Origin: Arabidopsis thaliana
Taxonomy: Eukaryota > Streptophyta > Magnoliopsida > Brassicales > Brassicaceae
Direction of reading: 5' to 3'
Assembly: GCF_000001735.4 (NCBI RefSeq)
Contig: NC_003076.8
Location: 24,493,835 to 24,557,834 of the forward strand
Length of the DNA stretch: 64,000 nucleotides
A program made the position numbers and the translations under genes. Positions within the stretch are counted from its first letter, which is position 1. Every line of letters begins with the position of its first letter. The notes beneath the pieces were generated by a model, which was not told the DNA's origin, searched no databases, and saw only the letters and a list, made by a program, of their open reading frames with translations. Below are positions 34,589 to 46,100 of this stretch, piece by piece.

Positions 34589-36154
34589 TCACATTCTCCG
34601 TCTCATCTTATTGTGCGGTTTCTTAACAAAACTCATATTGATCTGCTTGAGCCGTTTCTTCTTCCTCGCGGTTTTCTCAGGCAAAGTCTCCCTCTTCTTA
34701 ACATTGCTATCCACTTCCTTGGTCTTCTTTTTCATAAACCGTGGATCTACTCTGTATTCCTTAGGGCTAACAGCGATTCCTTTCTTAGCCGCTTCTTTAT
34801 ACAAACCATTAGCTCTAGTCAGCTGGTTATTCGCACACATTTTCCCCATCAACAAATCATAAGTCTTGATCCCAGGTTTGCATCCATTAGCTTTCATGCT
34901 CTTAAACACACTCATCGCATGCTCAAGCCTCTCAATCCCACACAATATCTTGAGAAACCCGTAATACTCTTTCTTATTCAAAAGCTCACCATATCCCGCT
35001 GATTTCATCTTATCGATCATTTCGTCCCCTTCACCGATCCTCGCTGCTTGATACAAACTCCTAATCAGAACAAGATAAGTCTCAGCATCTGGTTGACAAC
35101 CCCATTCACCCATCCTACCAAACAATGTCATTGCTTCTTCAGTTCTCCTGATTTTACAAAGATTGTTAATCAACACATTGAAAGTCTCTGTGTTTCTAGG
35201 TACACCACGAAACTCCATCTCCAGCAAAACCTTCTCTACTTCAGGTTGAAGCTTAAAAGGATCTTTCTTCCTACAAAGCTTACAAACACAATCAAGCATC
35301 ATGTTATACGCTTTGGTTCCTATCTCAAATCCTCCTCTAGACATTTCACCAGCTAACCTAGTTGCTTCATCGAGTTTCTCAGCAATACACCATCCACTAA
35401 TCAACAAATCACATATATTCTCATCAGGAAATATTTCATTAGCAGTGTTCTTCACCATCTTCTCTGCGATACTCGCGTGTCCTTTCTCACAAAGCTTCTT
35501 CACAACCAAGGTAAGTGATTCTTTATCACGTTTCAAACCATAATCATTCTCCATTTTCTCGAAGAAATCAGTGACCTGCTTAGGTCTACCAGCTCTAACA
35601 AGCCTATCAATCGCCGATTCTAGTGTTTTACCTCCGGCGATACCTTTGTATTTCGAGATGATCTCTAGCATTCCTTTGAAATCTTTCCGACGGCCAAAGT
35701 AATCGACGAAAAACGAAACTGTTTCATCGGTGTGAGAGAAGTTAGAGTTCGAATCTAACCACTCGTTAAAACCTAGAGCCGCGCGACCAGCTTCCGGTGA
35801 GAGATTAAGAGTTTGGAGAATCAAATCGGGATTAGGCGTGATGTGGGAGAAGCTGAGATTGAATCTCTGCGAAATGGTTTGAGACTCGGCGTCTGGATTC
35901 CCGGTGAGCTCCTTCGAGAAAGAGAGAGCGATCTCATTCGAATCCAAAGATTCCGATTCCGCATTCGTTTCAGATGAGAAGAATCTAGAAGGAAATGTTG
36001 AGAATATAGAGGAACGGGAAGGGGGAAGAGGAGAAAACAACGGCTTGGAAGAAATGATACGGGGCTGAGATTGAAGAGTATTGACGGAGGAGGAGGAAAT
36101 GAAGCTACGGAGGAGAAGCCGTCGGAGTTGCAGAGACGGTAACGACGGCGGCAT
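34589..36154 (-). CDS. PNM1: PNM1, pentatricopeptide repeat protein of mitochondria and nucleus
   Basis: Single-exon 521-aa PPR protein (AT5G60960 by position). The Ser/Arg/Leu-rich N-terminus (PSLPSLQLRRLLLRSFISSS) looks like a mitochondrial presequence. The body has tandem 35-aa PPR motifs (for example AYNMMLDCVCKL, TFNVLINNLCKIRRTEEAM, TYDLLMGKMCANNQLTRANG). The C-terminus is strongly basic (KTARKKKRLKQIN, KMRRRM), fitting a nuclear localisation signal. Published work describes PNM1 as dual-targeted, binding polysomes in mitochondria and interacting with TCP8 and NAP1 in the nucleus. Its promoter has a telo-box and TGGGCY elements. Confidence 0.93.
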   Translation of the reverse strand: MPPSLPSLQLRRLLLRSFISSSSVNTLQSQPRIISSKPLFSPLPPSRSSIFSTFPSRFFSSETNAESESLDSNEIALSFSKELTGNPDAESQTISQRFNLSFSHITPNPDLILQTLNLSPEAGRAALGFNEWLDSNSNFSHTDETVSFFVDYFGRRKDFKGMLEIISKYKGIAGGKTLESAIDRLVRAGRPKQVTDFFEKMENDYGLKRDKESLTLVVKKLCEKGHASIAEKMVKNTANEIFPDENICDLLISGWCIAEKLDEATRLAGEMSRGGFEIGTKAYNMMLDCVCKLCRKKDPFKLQPEVEKVLLEMEFRGVPRNTETFNVLINNLCKIRRTEEAMTLFGRMGEWGCQPDAETYLVLIRSLYQAARIGEGDEMIDKMKSAGYGELLNKKEYYGFLKILCGIERLEHAMSVFKSMKANGCKPGIKTYDLLMGKMCANNQLTRANGLYKEAAKKGIAVSPKEYRVDPRFMKKKTKEVDSNVKKRETLPEKTARKKKRLKQINMSFVKKPHNKMRRRM

Positions 36155-36341
36155 TTCTGATTTAGTGAGAGAAAATTGGTAACTAGAGAGTTAGTGAGAA
36201 AGGGAAATAGAATAAAACCCTAGTTCAGGATTTAGGAACATCTTGAGTAATTGGGCTTCGTTTCGGGCCTTGATTTGCTTAAGCCCCTTTTGATTGTTTA
36301 ATTTGAATTTATTATGTATCTGTTTCATTTTTACTCAAAAT
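36155..36341 (-). promoter_or_regulatory. PNM1 promoter with telo-box and Site II-like elements
   Basis: A telo-box (AAACCCTA) spans 36215-36222. TTGGGCTT (36251-36258) and CGGGCC (36264-36269) follow upstream on the gene strand's promoter side. Site II elements are TCP binding sites, notable because PNM1 protein is reported to interact with TCP8. Confidence 0.55.
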
Positions 36342-36414
36342 GGGGGTGTAGCTCATATGGTAGAGCGCTCGCTTCGCATGCGAGAGGCACGGGGTTCGAT
36401 TCCCCGCACCTCCA
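36342..36414 (+). tRNA. tRNA-Ala (anticodon CGC)
   Basis: 73-nt cloverleaf. The acceptor stem GGGGGTG pairs with CACCTCC (one G-T pair), followed by discriminator A. The D arm holds TAGCTCA-GGTAGAGC. The anticodon loop TTCGCAT (36373-36379) gives CGC. The T loop is GGTTCGATTCC. No intron. Its 3' half is copied to 32077-32120. Confidence 0.95.
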
Positions 36415-36599
36415 CCTACTCTAATAATAATCATGTTATAATTTTATTATTCATTTTTTTTTTAATTTAATTAATACATAGAGTCCTCATAGAATTAACA
36501 TATTCCTATATTTGTTACTTAAATGTTGTTCGTTTCTAGAAGTTTTAACACTATTCAATTTTATAAACTGCTAATTAATAAGTGCTATTAAAAGAGTTC

Positions 36600-36658
36600 A
36601 AAGACGTTAATCAAGATAATTAATACCATAGTTTTGTTCCCTTCCATTTAAATAGGCA
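36600..36658 (+). promoter_or_regulatory. Conserved promoter block of prolamin-like gene B
   Basis: Nearly the same sequence as 32310-32368, with AAAGACGTTAATC, AATTAATACCATAG and TTTAAATAGG (36648-36657). Confidence 0.6.
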
Positions 36659-36751
36659 AGGATTTTATTGTTGTTCATCAATCAACTACTAAACATATAT
36701 TTTGTTATACTAACAAAGTTTTTTTTCTTTATTTTTTCTCAATATCTCAGT

Positions 36752-37090
36752 ATGTCTATTAAAAATGTGATTTCACTTTTAATGGTCATATGCATTATAG
36801 TCTCCGTAAATGCAAGGCCACCATTTTCGTCTATTTTTACTGATCCATATCCGTTACTTAATAGTTTTCCAGTATTTTCTCGTATATTCAAATGTTATTC
36901 ATCTGTGATGAAATTTCCAATATGCGTTATAGAAACTACTCAATCCGTATCTAATAGGCGATGGGTGATTAGTCCTTATTGTTGCAAGGCATATTTACAT
37001 ACCAGAGATTACTGCTTGCCAAAAATTCCATACATGCCACATTTTCCTTCTTTCATAAGAAATCATTGTTTAAAAGTTGTTAGAAAATAG
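36752..37090 (+). CDS. Small secreted prolamin-like (ECA1-type) protein, copy B
   Basis: 112-aa paralogue of copy A. Start chosen at 36752 (MSIKNVISLLMVICIIVSVNA), which aligns with copy A and gives an immediate signal peptide; an upstream in-frame ATG at 36668 would add a hydrophobic extension. All six mature cysteines (FKCYSS, PICVIE, SPYCCKA, DYCLPK, RNHCLK) are kept. It lies just downstream of the intact tRNA-Ala, so this is the likely source locus of the duplicated segment. A TA microsatellite (about 37100-37134) follows in the 3' flank. Confidence 0.75.
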   Translation: MSIKNVISLLMVICIIVSVNARPPFSSIFTDPYPLLNSFPVFSRIFKCYSSVMKFPICVIETTQSVSNRRWVISPYCCKAYLHTRDYCLPKIPYMPHFPSFIRNHCLKVVRK

Positions 37091-37092
37091 AA

Positions 37093-37136
<44 letters not shown>

Positions 37137-37832
37137 TCTTTTAACAAAAATAAAGTTGATTTGCTAAATGTTGTACTCAAAAACTACAATTATACAATAA
37201 TAGCATTACAACATTCACTTTTCTGTGTTTCATCTTTATTTAGTTGACAATATGATACTTTACATGGACATAGACATATAAACAAATAGTTACAAGGTTA
37301 ATCTTCTTAAAAAATTTATGTATTTATAATTACGAATATTGAAATTCAAATCAGCAAACATGGTGAACAGATTATGTCTGGATGATGGAAATCACACATT
37401 CTAATACGTCTGAACTCTCAAGTTTTTTATTTTATAGCCGGTAACACTATAGGAGAAAATAATAACATATTAATAATATCTATATTTTTGAAAAGATAAC
37501 AATCATGACTCATGAAACCGTGTCTCCCTGGCCTCCAGAGACCTCCGTAGCAAAAGTAAAAAATTATTTTGAAATTTGTGAGTCTTCTTCTAACTTGATC
37601 ATTTTCTTTGGTTGCATGTGAGTCTTATATATCGTGATGAAGTCACAAAGGTTCTTTTCATAATATTTATCTTCATGTGAACATCAGCACATGAATATTA
37701 TGAGTCTTATACATCAGTACATGAAGAACCCTGAACCCATCACTTAAGCTTTTAGTTTATCGTCACGCAGTAGTTGGAAAATATGGAAAACGAACCGAAT
37801 TATATATTAAAAATACCTTTATAATTTCGGAT
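37091..37832. other. 3' flank of prolamin-like gene B to tRNA-Thr
   Basis: Contains a (TA)n run at about 37100-37134 and, to about 37450, the sequence shared with the 3' flank of copy A. Beyond that it is AT-rich spacer without recognised features. Confidence 0.6.
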
Positions 37833-37904
37833 GCCTCCGTAGCATAGTGGTATTGCGTTCGCTTCGTAAGCGAAAGGCCGCGAGTTCGATCCTCGCCGGG
37901 GGCT
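37833..37904 (+). tRNA. tRNA-Thr (anticodon CGT)
   Basis: 72-nt cloverleaf. The acceptor GCCTCCG pairs with CGGGGGC, followed by discriminator T. The D arm is TAGCATAGTGGTATTGC. The anticodon stem TTCGC/GCGAA encloses a loop with anticodon CGT. The T arm is GCGAGTTCGATCCTCGC. No intron. Confidence 0.93.
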
Positions 37905-40900
37905 CATATTGATTTTGTCTTCTTTAGAAAATTTGTGAGCTCTTTCTCCTTTATTTTTACAGCCCAATAGCGTGTTCCCTTTGTGCGCTTATGTCCCGGT
38001 CCTCCACATAATTTGCTTACGAATATATCTCACGTCGTCATCATTTTGGGTTAGTCAGATGCTCAGCATAGGCTATGAGAATGTCGGTTCCTAACAAGCT
38101 TCCAAATACATATATCGTCAGGGATGTGTGCTAAACTAATCTCCTAATACATATATTTCGAACCTAATCTCCTAATTACTTGTTTGGAGTTAGGAGAATG
38201 ATCGTTATTTGTATCCAACACTCAAGAAATGACATAAAAGGCATTAATATTTATATCGACATCAAACTAAACATGTAGACTATATGGAAATTACAACAAC
38301 TCCAATTAACTAACTATAACTAGAAAACAAAATTATTTCGTACCGTGAAAAATCTAGCAAAACTGTATATATATTATACAGTCTATATTGAGAAATGAGG
38401 TTCAGATAGATCTCCATGTCGATATAAATGTAGAATTGGTAAAATGTTTATTTGAAATTTTTTTATTACGGTTTTTATACTGGCCTACATAAAATATGAT
38501 TAAAAAATGTAGCATACATAATAATTTTTGCGGGAAAAGAAAAAATATTGAAAAAGAAAAAGGATAAAACAAAAAGAATTGCATGCCTAAGTGAGTGAAT
38601 TATGTGAAAATGAAATAAAGTGGGCCTGTTTTTTTTTTTCTTCATCTCTTAACTTGAAGCATGCCGGTGATGAAAAAGAAGTTTATAATCATATGGACCA
38701 TGTATATTATCCCATTTTAAGATAAATTATCTCTTGCCACTAAAAGATTCTACAAAACGTACATATTCTCTTGAGCAACTACAATTCTCCTCTAATTAAC
38801 TAAGATATATATATATATATATACATATATAATGTAATCCACACATGTAAGATAAGATAACCGCTTATCATTATAGGCCCCTTGTAAGTTTTTTTCTTTC
38901 AAAAAATCGCATGCTCTTACAGTGAGTCTCACTGCAATAACAAAATATTAGTATTTAATTATCTTTAGAGAATTATAAAGGTTTTTTTCAATAACACGGT
39001 TCTTAGAGAATGTATAACTTTCGAATTCCAACCATTTTTTTAATTGATACAAACTGTAAACCCAATCTCGCGAACTAAAAGACTTATTTAAGTATGAGAA
39101 TATAAATTTTAACTATTAGAAGAGATGTGGTGTACGAATTTATAGATCATCTTGGTTGAAAAGGAAAAAAAATGGCGAATCTTTGAATTTTCTTGACAAG
39201 TGTGTGCCCATCTATATCTAAACACATGATTTAGAAAAGATCAAAAGGACCACCAAAAAGGAAAAATAAGTTATGTTTTCAAAACCAATAATTTACCAAT
39301 GGAAGGTTAATGACCCTACAACTTGGAGAAGATGATAGAGAGAAGAGAGAGAGTTATTGAAAAAGAAAGAGAGAGAGAGAGAGGGATATGACTAATATTG
39401 GAAGATAGGGATCAGTGCTTGACTGCAATTCAGTTGCTGTCTTAACTGCTTCTCTTCTTTCCCTTTCCTTCTCTGACCCTCCAATCCCAATACTCACCAT
39501 CATCTACTTAATTCTCCTTTTTCTTTACATATTTATTCTTATTTATTTGATTTTGGTGGTATTACGAATTTACTACCACGACCTCAAGGTTATAAGGAGG
39601 TTCCACTATTATATATATCATGTGTCAACATTATATATCCAATTATTTAGTAGAATAAGGAAATATATAGGGAGATAATCTATATATAGTCTACACTAGA
39701 GTTATATACGAATAAGAAGCATATTATTGACAATTTTTTTTTTTTTTTACTTTCTTACAATAATATGTGATATGAATCATAGGACCCAATAGATTAATAA
39801 ATGAAGGATTATTTTTGTAGTATAATTTTTAAAAGACTGTATAAGTTTGTGAAAAAAGTTAAGTGTGGATACATGCATAACAGAAAAAAAAAAAAAAAAA
39901 AAAAGGAAGAGAATAACCAATAATAAGTTATAAGAATCAATTTGGAGTAACTAAGTTAGATTTTTCTCATGTTTAAAGTCAAGTTTGTTTGATAGCTTTG
40001 TTATTATTTCAAAAAATAACTAAACGGTGGAATAGATATGTGTAAGAAAAAATCTTAAAATTGTGTGAAAAAACATAGAACTTAGTTTGAAACAAAATGA
40101 ATACAGTATTTAATTAAAGTGAGGAATTATTAAGAATATAACGAAAACGTTGAGAACTGTAAATAAGCATGTTGATCCGTATGATCACTCTTTTACATGC
40201 ATATATCTCTGCATTGCTTTCGCCCTAAATATAATCTCTCTCCCGCCTCAAACACGTGAATGTGAATGAACTTATGAATATAATCATATCACATTTTATT
40301 AGCTCTCTTGTTGAAATCAGTTGTGTGTTGACTAAAGACTACCAGCGATTATTTTTGAACTTTGATATTTGAGAAATTGATGATCAAAAGTCAGCAAATA
40401 CGGAGATGAGGAAACCGCTAGCTATTACAACTAATTTGCCTTACATACGTACTATTATTATATCTATATTCACAGTTTTTTTGGTAACCATCACTTTCTT
40501 AATTAGTACATATATACTCACATATGTATACATAGGTTATATATGCATGATTGTGGGAGTGACTCATATATACACACGAGTCTAGGGTTTTGGCATGCAT
40601 TACATAATACATATTGCCGTGCTTCTAGGCATTGTGAACAGTAACCTATCTATACTTCTAAGTTCGTATCTCTATATATAAAGAATATATAATATATATG
40701 CATGGATATATATTTATGTTCTTATGAATACATTTCATAATTAATATGCCCGTACAAATATACGTAGTTATAAGAAAATGAATGATTGTGGACATAAAAT
40801 TATTTGAAACTTATTGGTGTTTTTCTGACACATGACAAGCAACGACCCCTTCGATTTCTTTCATTTGCATTGTGAACAAACATGACTTTTCTATATACAT

Positions 40901-41735
40901 TATTACATTGGCGGTAAAAATTTGTACTTTTGTAGTTAATTATAGATATATATATCAAAATTAATTTGTAGATACGATTATATCCAATTCAAGTCCTGAC
41001 TATGTAATCATTGCATAATGATGATTAAGATAGATCATATCATATTTTGATTAAAAAAATTACATAATGTTTTTTCTTAGCAACATTGTGATGCCTATAT
41101 ATATATATATAATGGTGATTGGTGAAATGCTTTGAATCTGGTCATACGATGGTAGAATAGCATATGGGTTTCGATGGACCTATTTGGTTTAAAGTTGAAT
41201 TAGGGTTATGTTAATACTCTTTTTTTCTTTTTCTTTTTCTGAATCTGTTTTTCCTCCATCCTATTTTGAAAAGTATTATTGTTCTTTGCGTTTTTATTCA
41301 CTTTCTCACATTCGTGATAACAATAAAAAATTCCATATATGTAAAACCTAAATCCTAACATATGAAATATGATTAACTAATCTAGATTATGGATTAGGAT
41401 GAAAGTGCTAGCTAGTTATGAGATACCTATATTGTACAATTCATTTATTCGAGTGTATATATTCATAAATGAATAGAGAAAGACATTCAAGTAGAATTCA
41501 TATAATTTCTTAAGGAAGCAAAAACTACCTTCAAAACTAAAACATATATAGAAATAACAACCATCCTCGCATTATGAATGTCTTTGTTCGAATCTAAATC
41601 CGAGACTATTAAAAAGTGTATACATACACGAAGAAGATACATAAACCAATCCAACAATACGCATATATATCAAAATATAGAAGAATACGTATACATATAA
41701 CATTTTCAATGTATAGTGTAGATATATAAAATCAT
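37905..41735. other. Intergenic region, tRNA-Thr to TCP5 3' flank
   Basis: About 3.8 kb, very AT-rich, with short AT, GA (about 39343-39382) and A-run simple repeats. An open frame at 39415-39678 encodes a hydrophobic, low-complexity peptide and is not convincing. No RNA gene or transposon was recognised. Confidence 0.5.
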
Positions 41736-42818
41736 TCAAGAATCTGATTCATTATCGCTACTATGATGATCCGTATCATGATTCGAGCTCATCAAATGAT
41801 GAAATGGTCTAATCAAACTCGTATTACCCGGCATCATGTGTTGCTGCGATGCGGTATTTGAATTCGAGCTAAAGAGCTGAAGATGACCGGCTCCATCGAC
41901 GACATGATGATGATGAGAAGCTCCAAGAAACGAAGGGTATGTCGGGAATAGAGAGCTCATTGCCGGAGGAGTAGGACCGAAAAAAAGCTGAGATCCATCT
42001 CCGGCAGACGAGGAAGGAGGATGCAAATTGAGATTATTGTTATTATTAGCAGCAACATTAGATATTGCGACAGTAACGTTATTACCAGATTGGTCTAACG
42101 ATTGTTGAAGATGTCCAAGGTTGTAATAAGCTGAAGTGTTGTTGTACGGATTGGTCAGAGGAAATTGTTGTTGATGATTGGTGTTAAACCCTTGATGATC
42201 TTGATTACTATTCTCGTCGTTTTTGATCCATTTTCCTTTATCAAGATCAAAACTTTCTCTTTGGGTCGTAGTTGTATCGGTTAATCTTGCTCTTGTTCTT
42301 GAAGAACCACCAAGATCCCAATTTTCCAAGAACCCGAGATTGGTTCCTGGAAACGTTGTTGATGTAGTTGAAGATGGAGATTCTCCAAACCCGGAGTTTC
42401 CGAAGATGAGATTTGGATACATCTGGTTAAATCCATGTGGGAATTGTAGAGGAGGTAGCTTGTCTACGTCATCTTTTGCTGCTTCGAGTAACCAATCAAT
42501 GACTTTGCTTGGCTGACTCAGCCCTAATCGATCTTGAAGGTCGTAGAGTTGAATAGCTGTAGGTACGGACAACCTTATCCTCCGGTCTCGAAGACCACGG
42601 ACTGTACATACTTTGCTGTGTCTGTCTTTGCCACCGAATGTTCTTGAGACTCGAACGATTCTTGGATTCCTAAAAGCTGAAGTCCATTGCCTTGAAGATG
42701 ATACCGAACTCGGCTGTTGTTGTTGCAACATGTGGTTTAAGTTTACTTGATGATTTTGATTTTGATCTCTTTCTTGCTTTGCTTGAATCTCCTCTTCATC
42801 ACATTCTCCTGATCTCAT
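41736..42818 (-). CDS. TCP5: TCP5, class II (CIN-type) TCP transcription factor
   Basis: 360-aa intronless coding region (AT5G60970). The TCP domain lies near residues 60-118: [20 protein letters not shown] is the basic region, then the two helices ([35 protein letters not shown]). The class II form of the basic region and the absence of a recognisable miR319 site in the CDS fit the TCP5/13/17 group, which restrains leaf and petal growth. The rest is Asn/Gln/Ser-rich, including poly-Q/N stretches. A 5'-UTR intron is likely (donor at 43103, acceptor at 42874). Confidence 0.95.
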
Positions 42819-42873
42819 CTCTTTAATTCACTCAACAAGATCTTCAGTACTCAATTTGGTGTAAAGAACAGAT

Positions 42874-43103
42874 CTGAAACAAGAAGGGAATAAATTGACC
42901 AATTTAATAGAAAATAAATCAAGAAGACAAGAATTAGTTGTTGTTAGCTTTCAATTGAATGAAATTGTTGATTTTAAATATGTTTTTGGAGCGAGATTCA
43001 CATGAAAACAAAGCAATAATATCTCTTTCTTGAGTTTGCATCAAAGAAAAGAAAGCTCATAAGAATTTGAAATTCAAACATGTTGAAGGTTATATGTTCT
43101 TAC
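42874..43103 (-). other. Probable 5'-UTR intron of TCP5
   Basis: On the gene strand, TCAAC|GTAAGA at 43104/43103 is a good donor and TTGTTTCAG|ATC at 42874/42873 a good acceptor, giving a 230-nt intron in the leader. Splice-signal evidence only. Confidence 0.5.
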
Positions 43104-46100
43104 GTTGATTGAATACTGGTAAGCTTGAGTCCTATTTCAAGATCCAGCTTGATAGAGAAGTAGAAGAAGGAGGAAGAAGAAGAATAAGAAAGAGATAAGG
43201 AGGCAGAGGAATGTGTAGTATTTCTTTTTTTGGAAACTAGAATTACATATGTATATTATAATGATTGGGGAAGTTAAATAATAAATGAATTAGATATATT
43301 TTTAAGTATTATATTCCGATCCCTAGGGCTTTTTTTTTTCGGTATGAAAGGAATTTATGCAGAAGGACAAAAGAGGAGCAATTTATGTAGTGTATTGATA
43401 CTGTGATGGGAATGTGCATGTTTCGTTACACTCACAGTCACATAAATCTTATATATATAAAACTTTACAATAGTTGACAAAAAAAAAACCTTTACAATAA
43501 ATTTTAATATATTTTAGTATTCAAGTTTTGGTTCCCTTTCCTTGGTGTTAGACATTCATTTTGAATTTTATATGATTTAATTTTTACCCAAGTTTGTGAT
43601 CTATGTTGTCTTCTTATCTTAAACAAAAATATAAACATACGGTTAAGGTCATTTAAGAGAAAGTGTACGGTTGACAAATTAATAGTTATAAATGGTAACA
43701 AGAGCTTTTAAAGTGAAAAAAAAATATAGTACATGTATAGTAAATTAATAATGGTAAAAGTGGTTTGAACTTTGAACTGTGAAACATATATATATACAAG
43801 ATCGAGTTTGAAAGTTTTATGAAACCAAATTTTAGTAAATTCAAAAAAATTCATAATATAAACAAATGGAAAGACCAATTTATTTACAGTCGTCGCTCAT
43901 TTCATTTGAGTTTCTGTCGTTTTGGAAAATGAAAAGTTTTATTTGTAGATAAATTGTTGAATTTCATTATTAACGAAGCAACTTGTTGAAACCCTAAATT
44001 TAGTGATAATGAAATGTAGACTTGTTAAAATCAAACTGTTGGGAATACTGCTTTTATTTCTAATTAACTACTTGTGGGTTATATTTTTAAGCATATATAG
44101 AAAATATCCATATATATAAATTTTTTGTTTTAATATCAACATATATAAGTAAATATAATAGAGATTGACAGCTAGAGGAGGTAAGGGTCTGTCTCTGAGA
44201 TAGAGAATGGACCAACGAGTATAGGTTTTTCTTTAAAGCATCTAATGCCTAAATACTCACAAAGAGATTTGTGGTCCACTTCTCTTCTAAGTGTCTTTGC
44301 CACTGAGATTTTTGCCCACAATCACAAACCATTTTCTTTCCTCTTTGTATCCAACTTGATCACTACTATATATAAAGTCTTCTGTAATTGACCGCGCCTT
44401 TAACCCACACTGGTTGTTTACGAAGAATATTGAGTTACTGCATATATAGTACTGTACGGTTTCAAATTAAGAACTCTGGTTTTGATTATGTAATCTTGAG
44501 ATGAAATTGACTGTAACAAAGTTACATTTGTAATTTTGCAAGAAAAAGTTTTGTATCAGTTTTTTGGTCCTCACTTAAATATGGGGAAAATATTAAATAA
44601 ATATGAACCACTTATATATCGTATAATTTTAATGATCATATAAATTGTGGTAACTGTTCATCTCAAATCAAAGGTTCCATGGATTTCTTTTTCCACATCG
44701 GTTCCGTAGATTATCCAACACAATTTTAAGGCATTTTAAGATGATCACAACACAATGTCACAGATTATTTTAAGAAGGCGATTGGAAGCCTTCATTAAAG
44801 GCATTTCCAAGGATCTTTCCGGATATGGTGGTATATTTTAAACACAAATTATTCTTAGAGCGAGATAGACTTGTACATTTCATTTTTTTGGTACTGTGAT
44901 AGACATGTACTAACTTTTATATAGATGGTGTCAGTGGTATATTGGTCTAACTAATATATGCTGCAACAATATTAATTATGATGTATGTTCATAAAACTTG
45001 TGGTGAAATTTATCACAACAATTTTTTTGTCCCAACAAAGAAGCTTGCCAAACCTACCCGTCGTCTAAAGCAGCCCACTACCAAAGCCGCCTTTAGTCAT
45101 TGCTTGGTTGGTAACGTCTGTCAAAGCCAAAACCTTAATTTCTTTCAAAATTGATTTAACGTAAATTCAAGCTTAAGGAATAAGCTAGAAACTATTAACA
45201 AGATCATATTTTAGGGAATTTTGGGAATGTATGACAGGATTTGGCAACGAATTATGTGAATACAATTAAATTGTTCCTGCCTTTTATATATATACACATA
45301 ATTTAACTTAATCATCATGTTGACAAAAAAACAACCGAATCATATATAGGGATGGATGATGATGACGACGACGACGACGTGACTTGAGCTTCTTGGCTTA
45401 ATTTCCTCCGACTTTTGGATCATATATATATAGGATCTTGTGATCATTAGTTGTACAGAAAATACCAAATACGTTAAAATTGTATGTTTGTATACATGTA
45501 ACATGTATGTATATGTTCGACACTTCTGACTTTAGGCTGAATTTATTTCAAAACTCTGCCAAATTGAAATTTCAGTCTGTTCAAATAAGTTCTCCATCTG
45601 CTTAAAAAAATATAAAAAATGAATAACCAGGTTGTTTTTCCTAAATAGATCTAGCTAGGCAATAGAAGCCCTAACTCACGGCTCACGCTGTAGATTAATT
45701 ACGTCCTAATTTTAAGAATGTTTACATGTCCTATACTTTTCTTCAACATAATTACGATTTCTCTTTCTTACAGCGGAATTTAAATTGAATATTAACGACT
45801 TGTAAGGGAAAATGTTGTAGATGTAAAAAAAAAAAAAAAAAAATGTTGTAGATGTAGGAGAAGAAAACTGGTAGTAATTAGCATCATATCACCGAATAAT
45901 AAAAATAAGGTTTCTCGCAGTTGACTATCCGTAAGAATTAGAAATACTTACTAATTTGTTTATTCCTACCAAATTTTCATTTGCAACCAAAAATATTTGT
46001 ATATATGTGATTGATCCAAATTTCAGTTTTTTAGTTAGGGAATTGGACATTTTTGTCTTTTGATGTGGGAACACAGTTTCTTGCATCCAAACTCACAACA

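Noticed and set aside
45355..45380. GAT/GAC triplet run as a coding Asp tract
   Set aside because: The flanking sequence has stops close by in that frame; best treated as a simple repeat.
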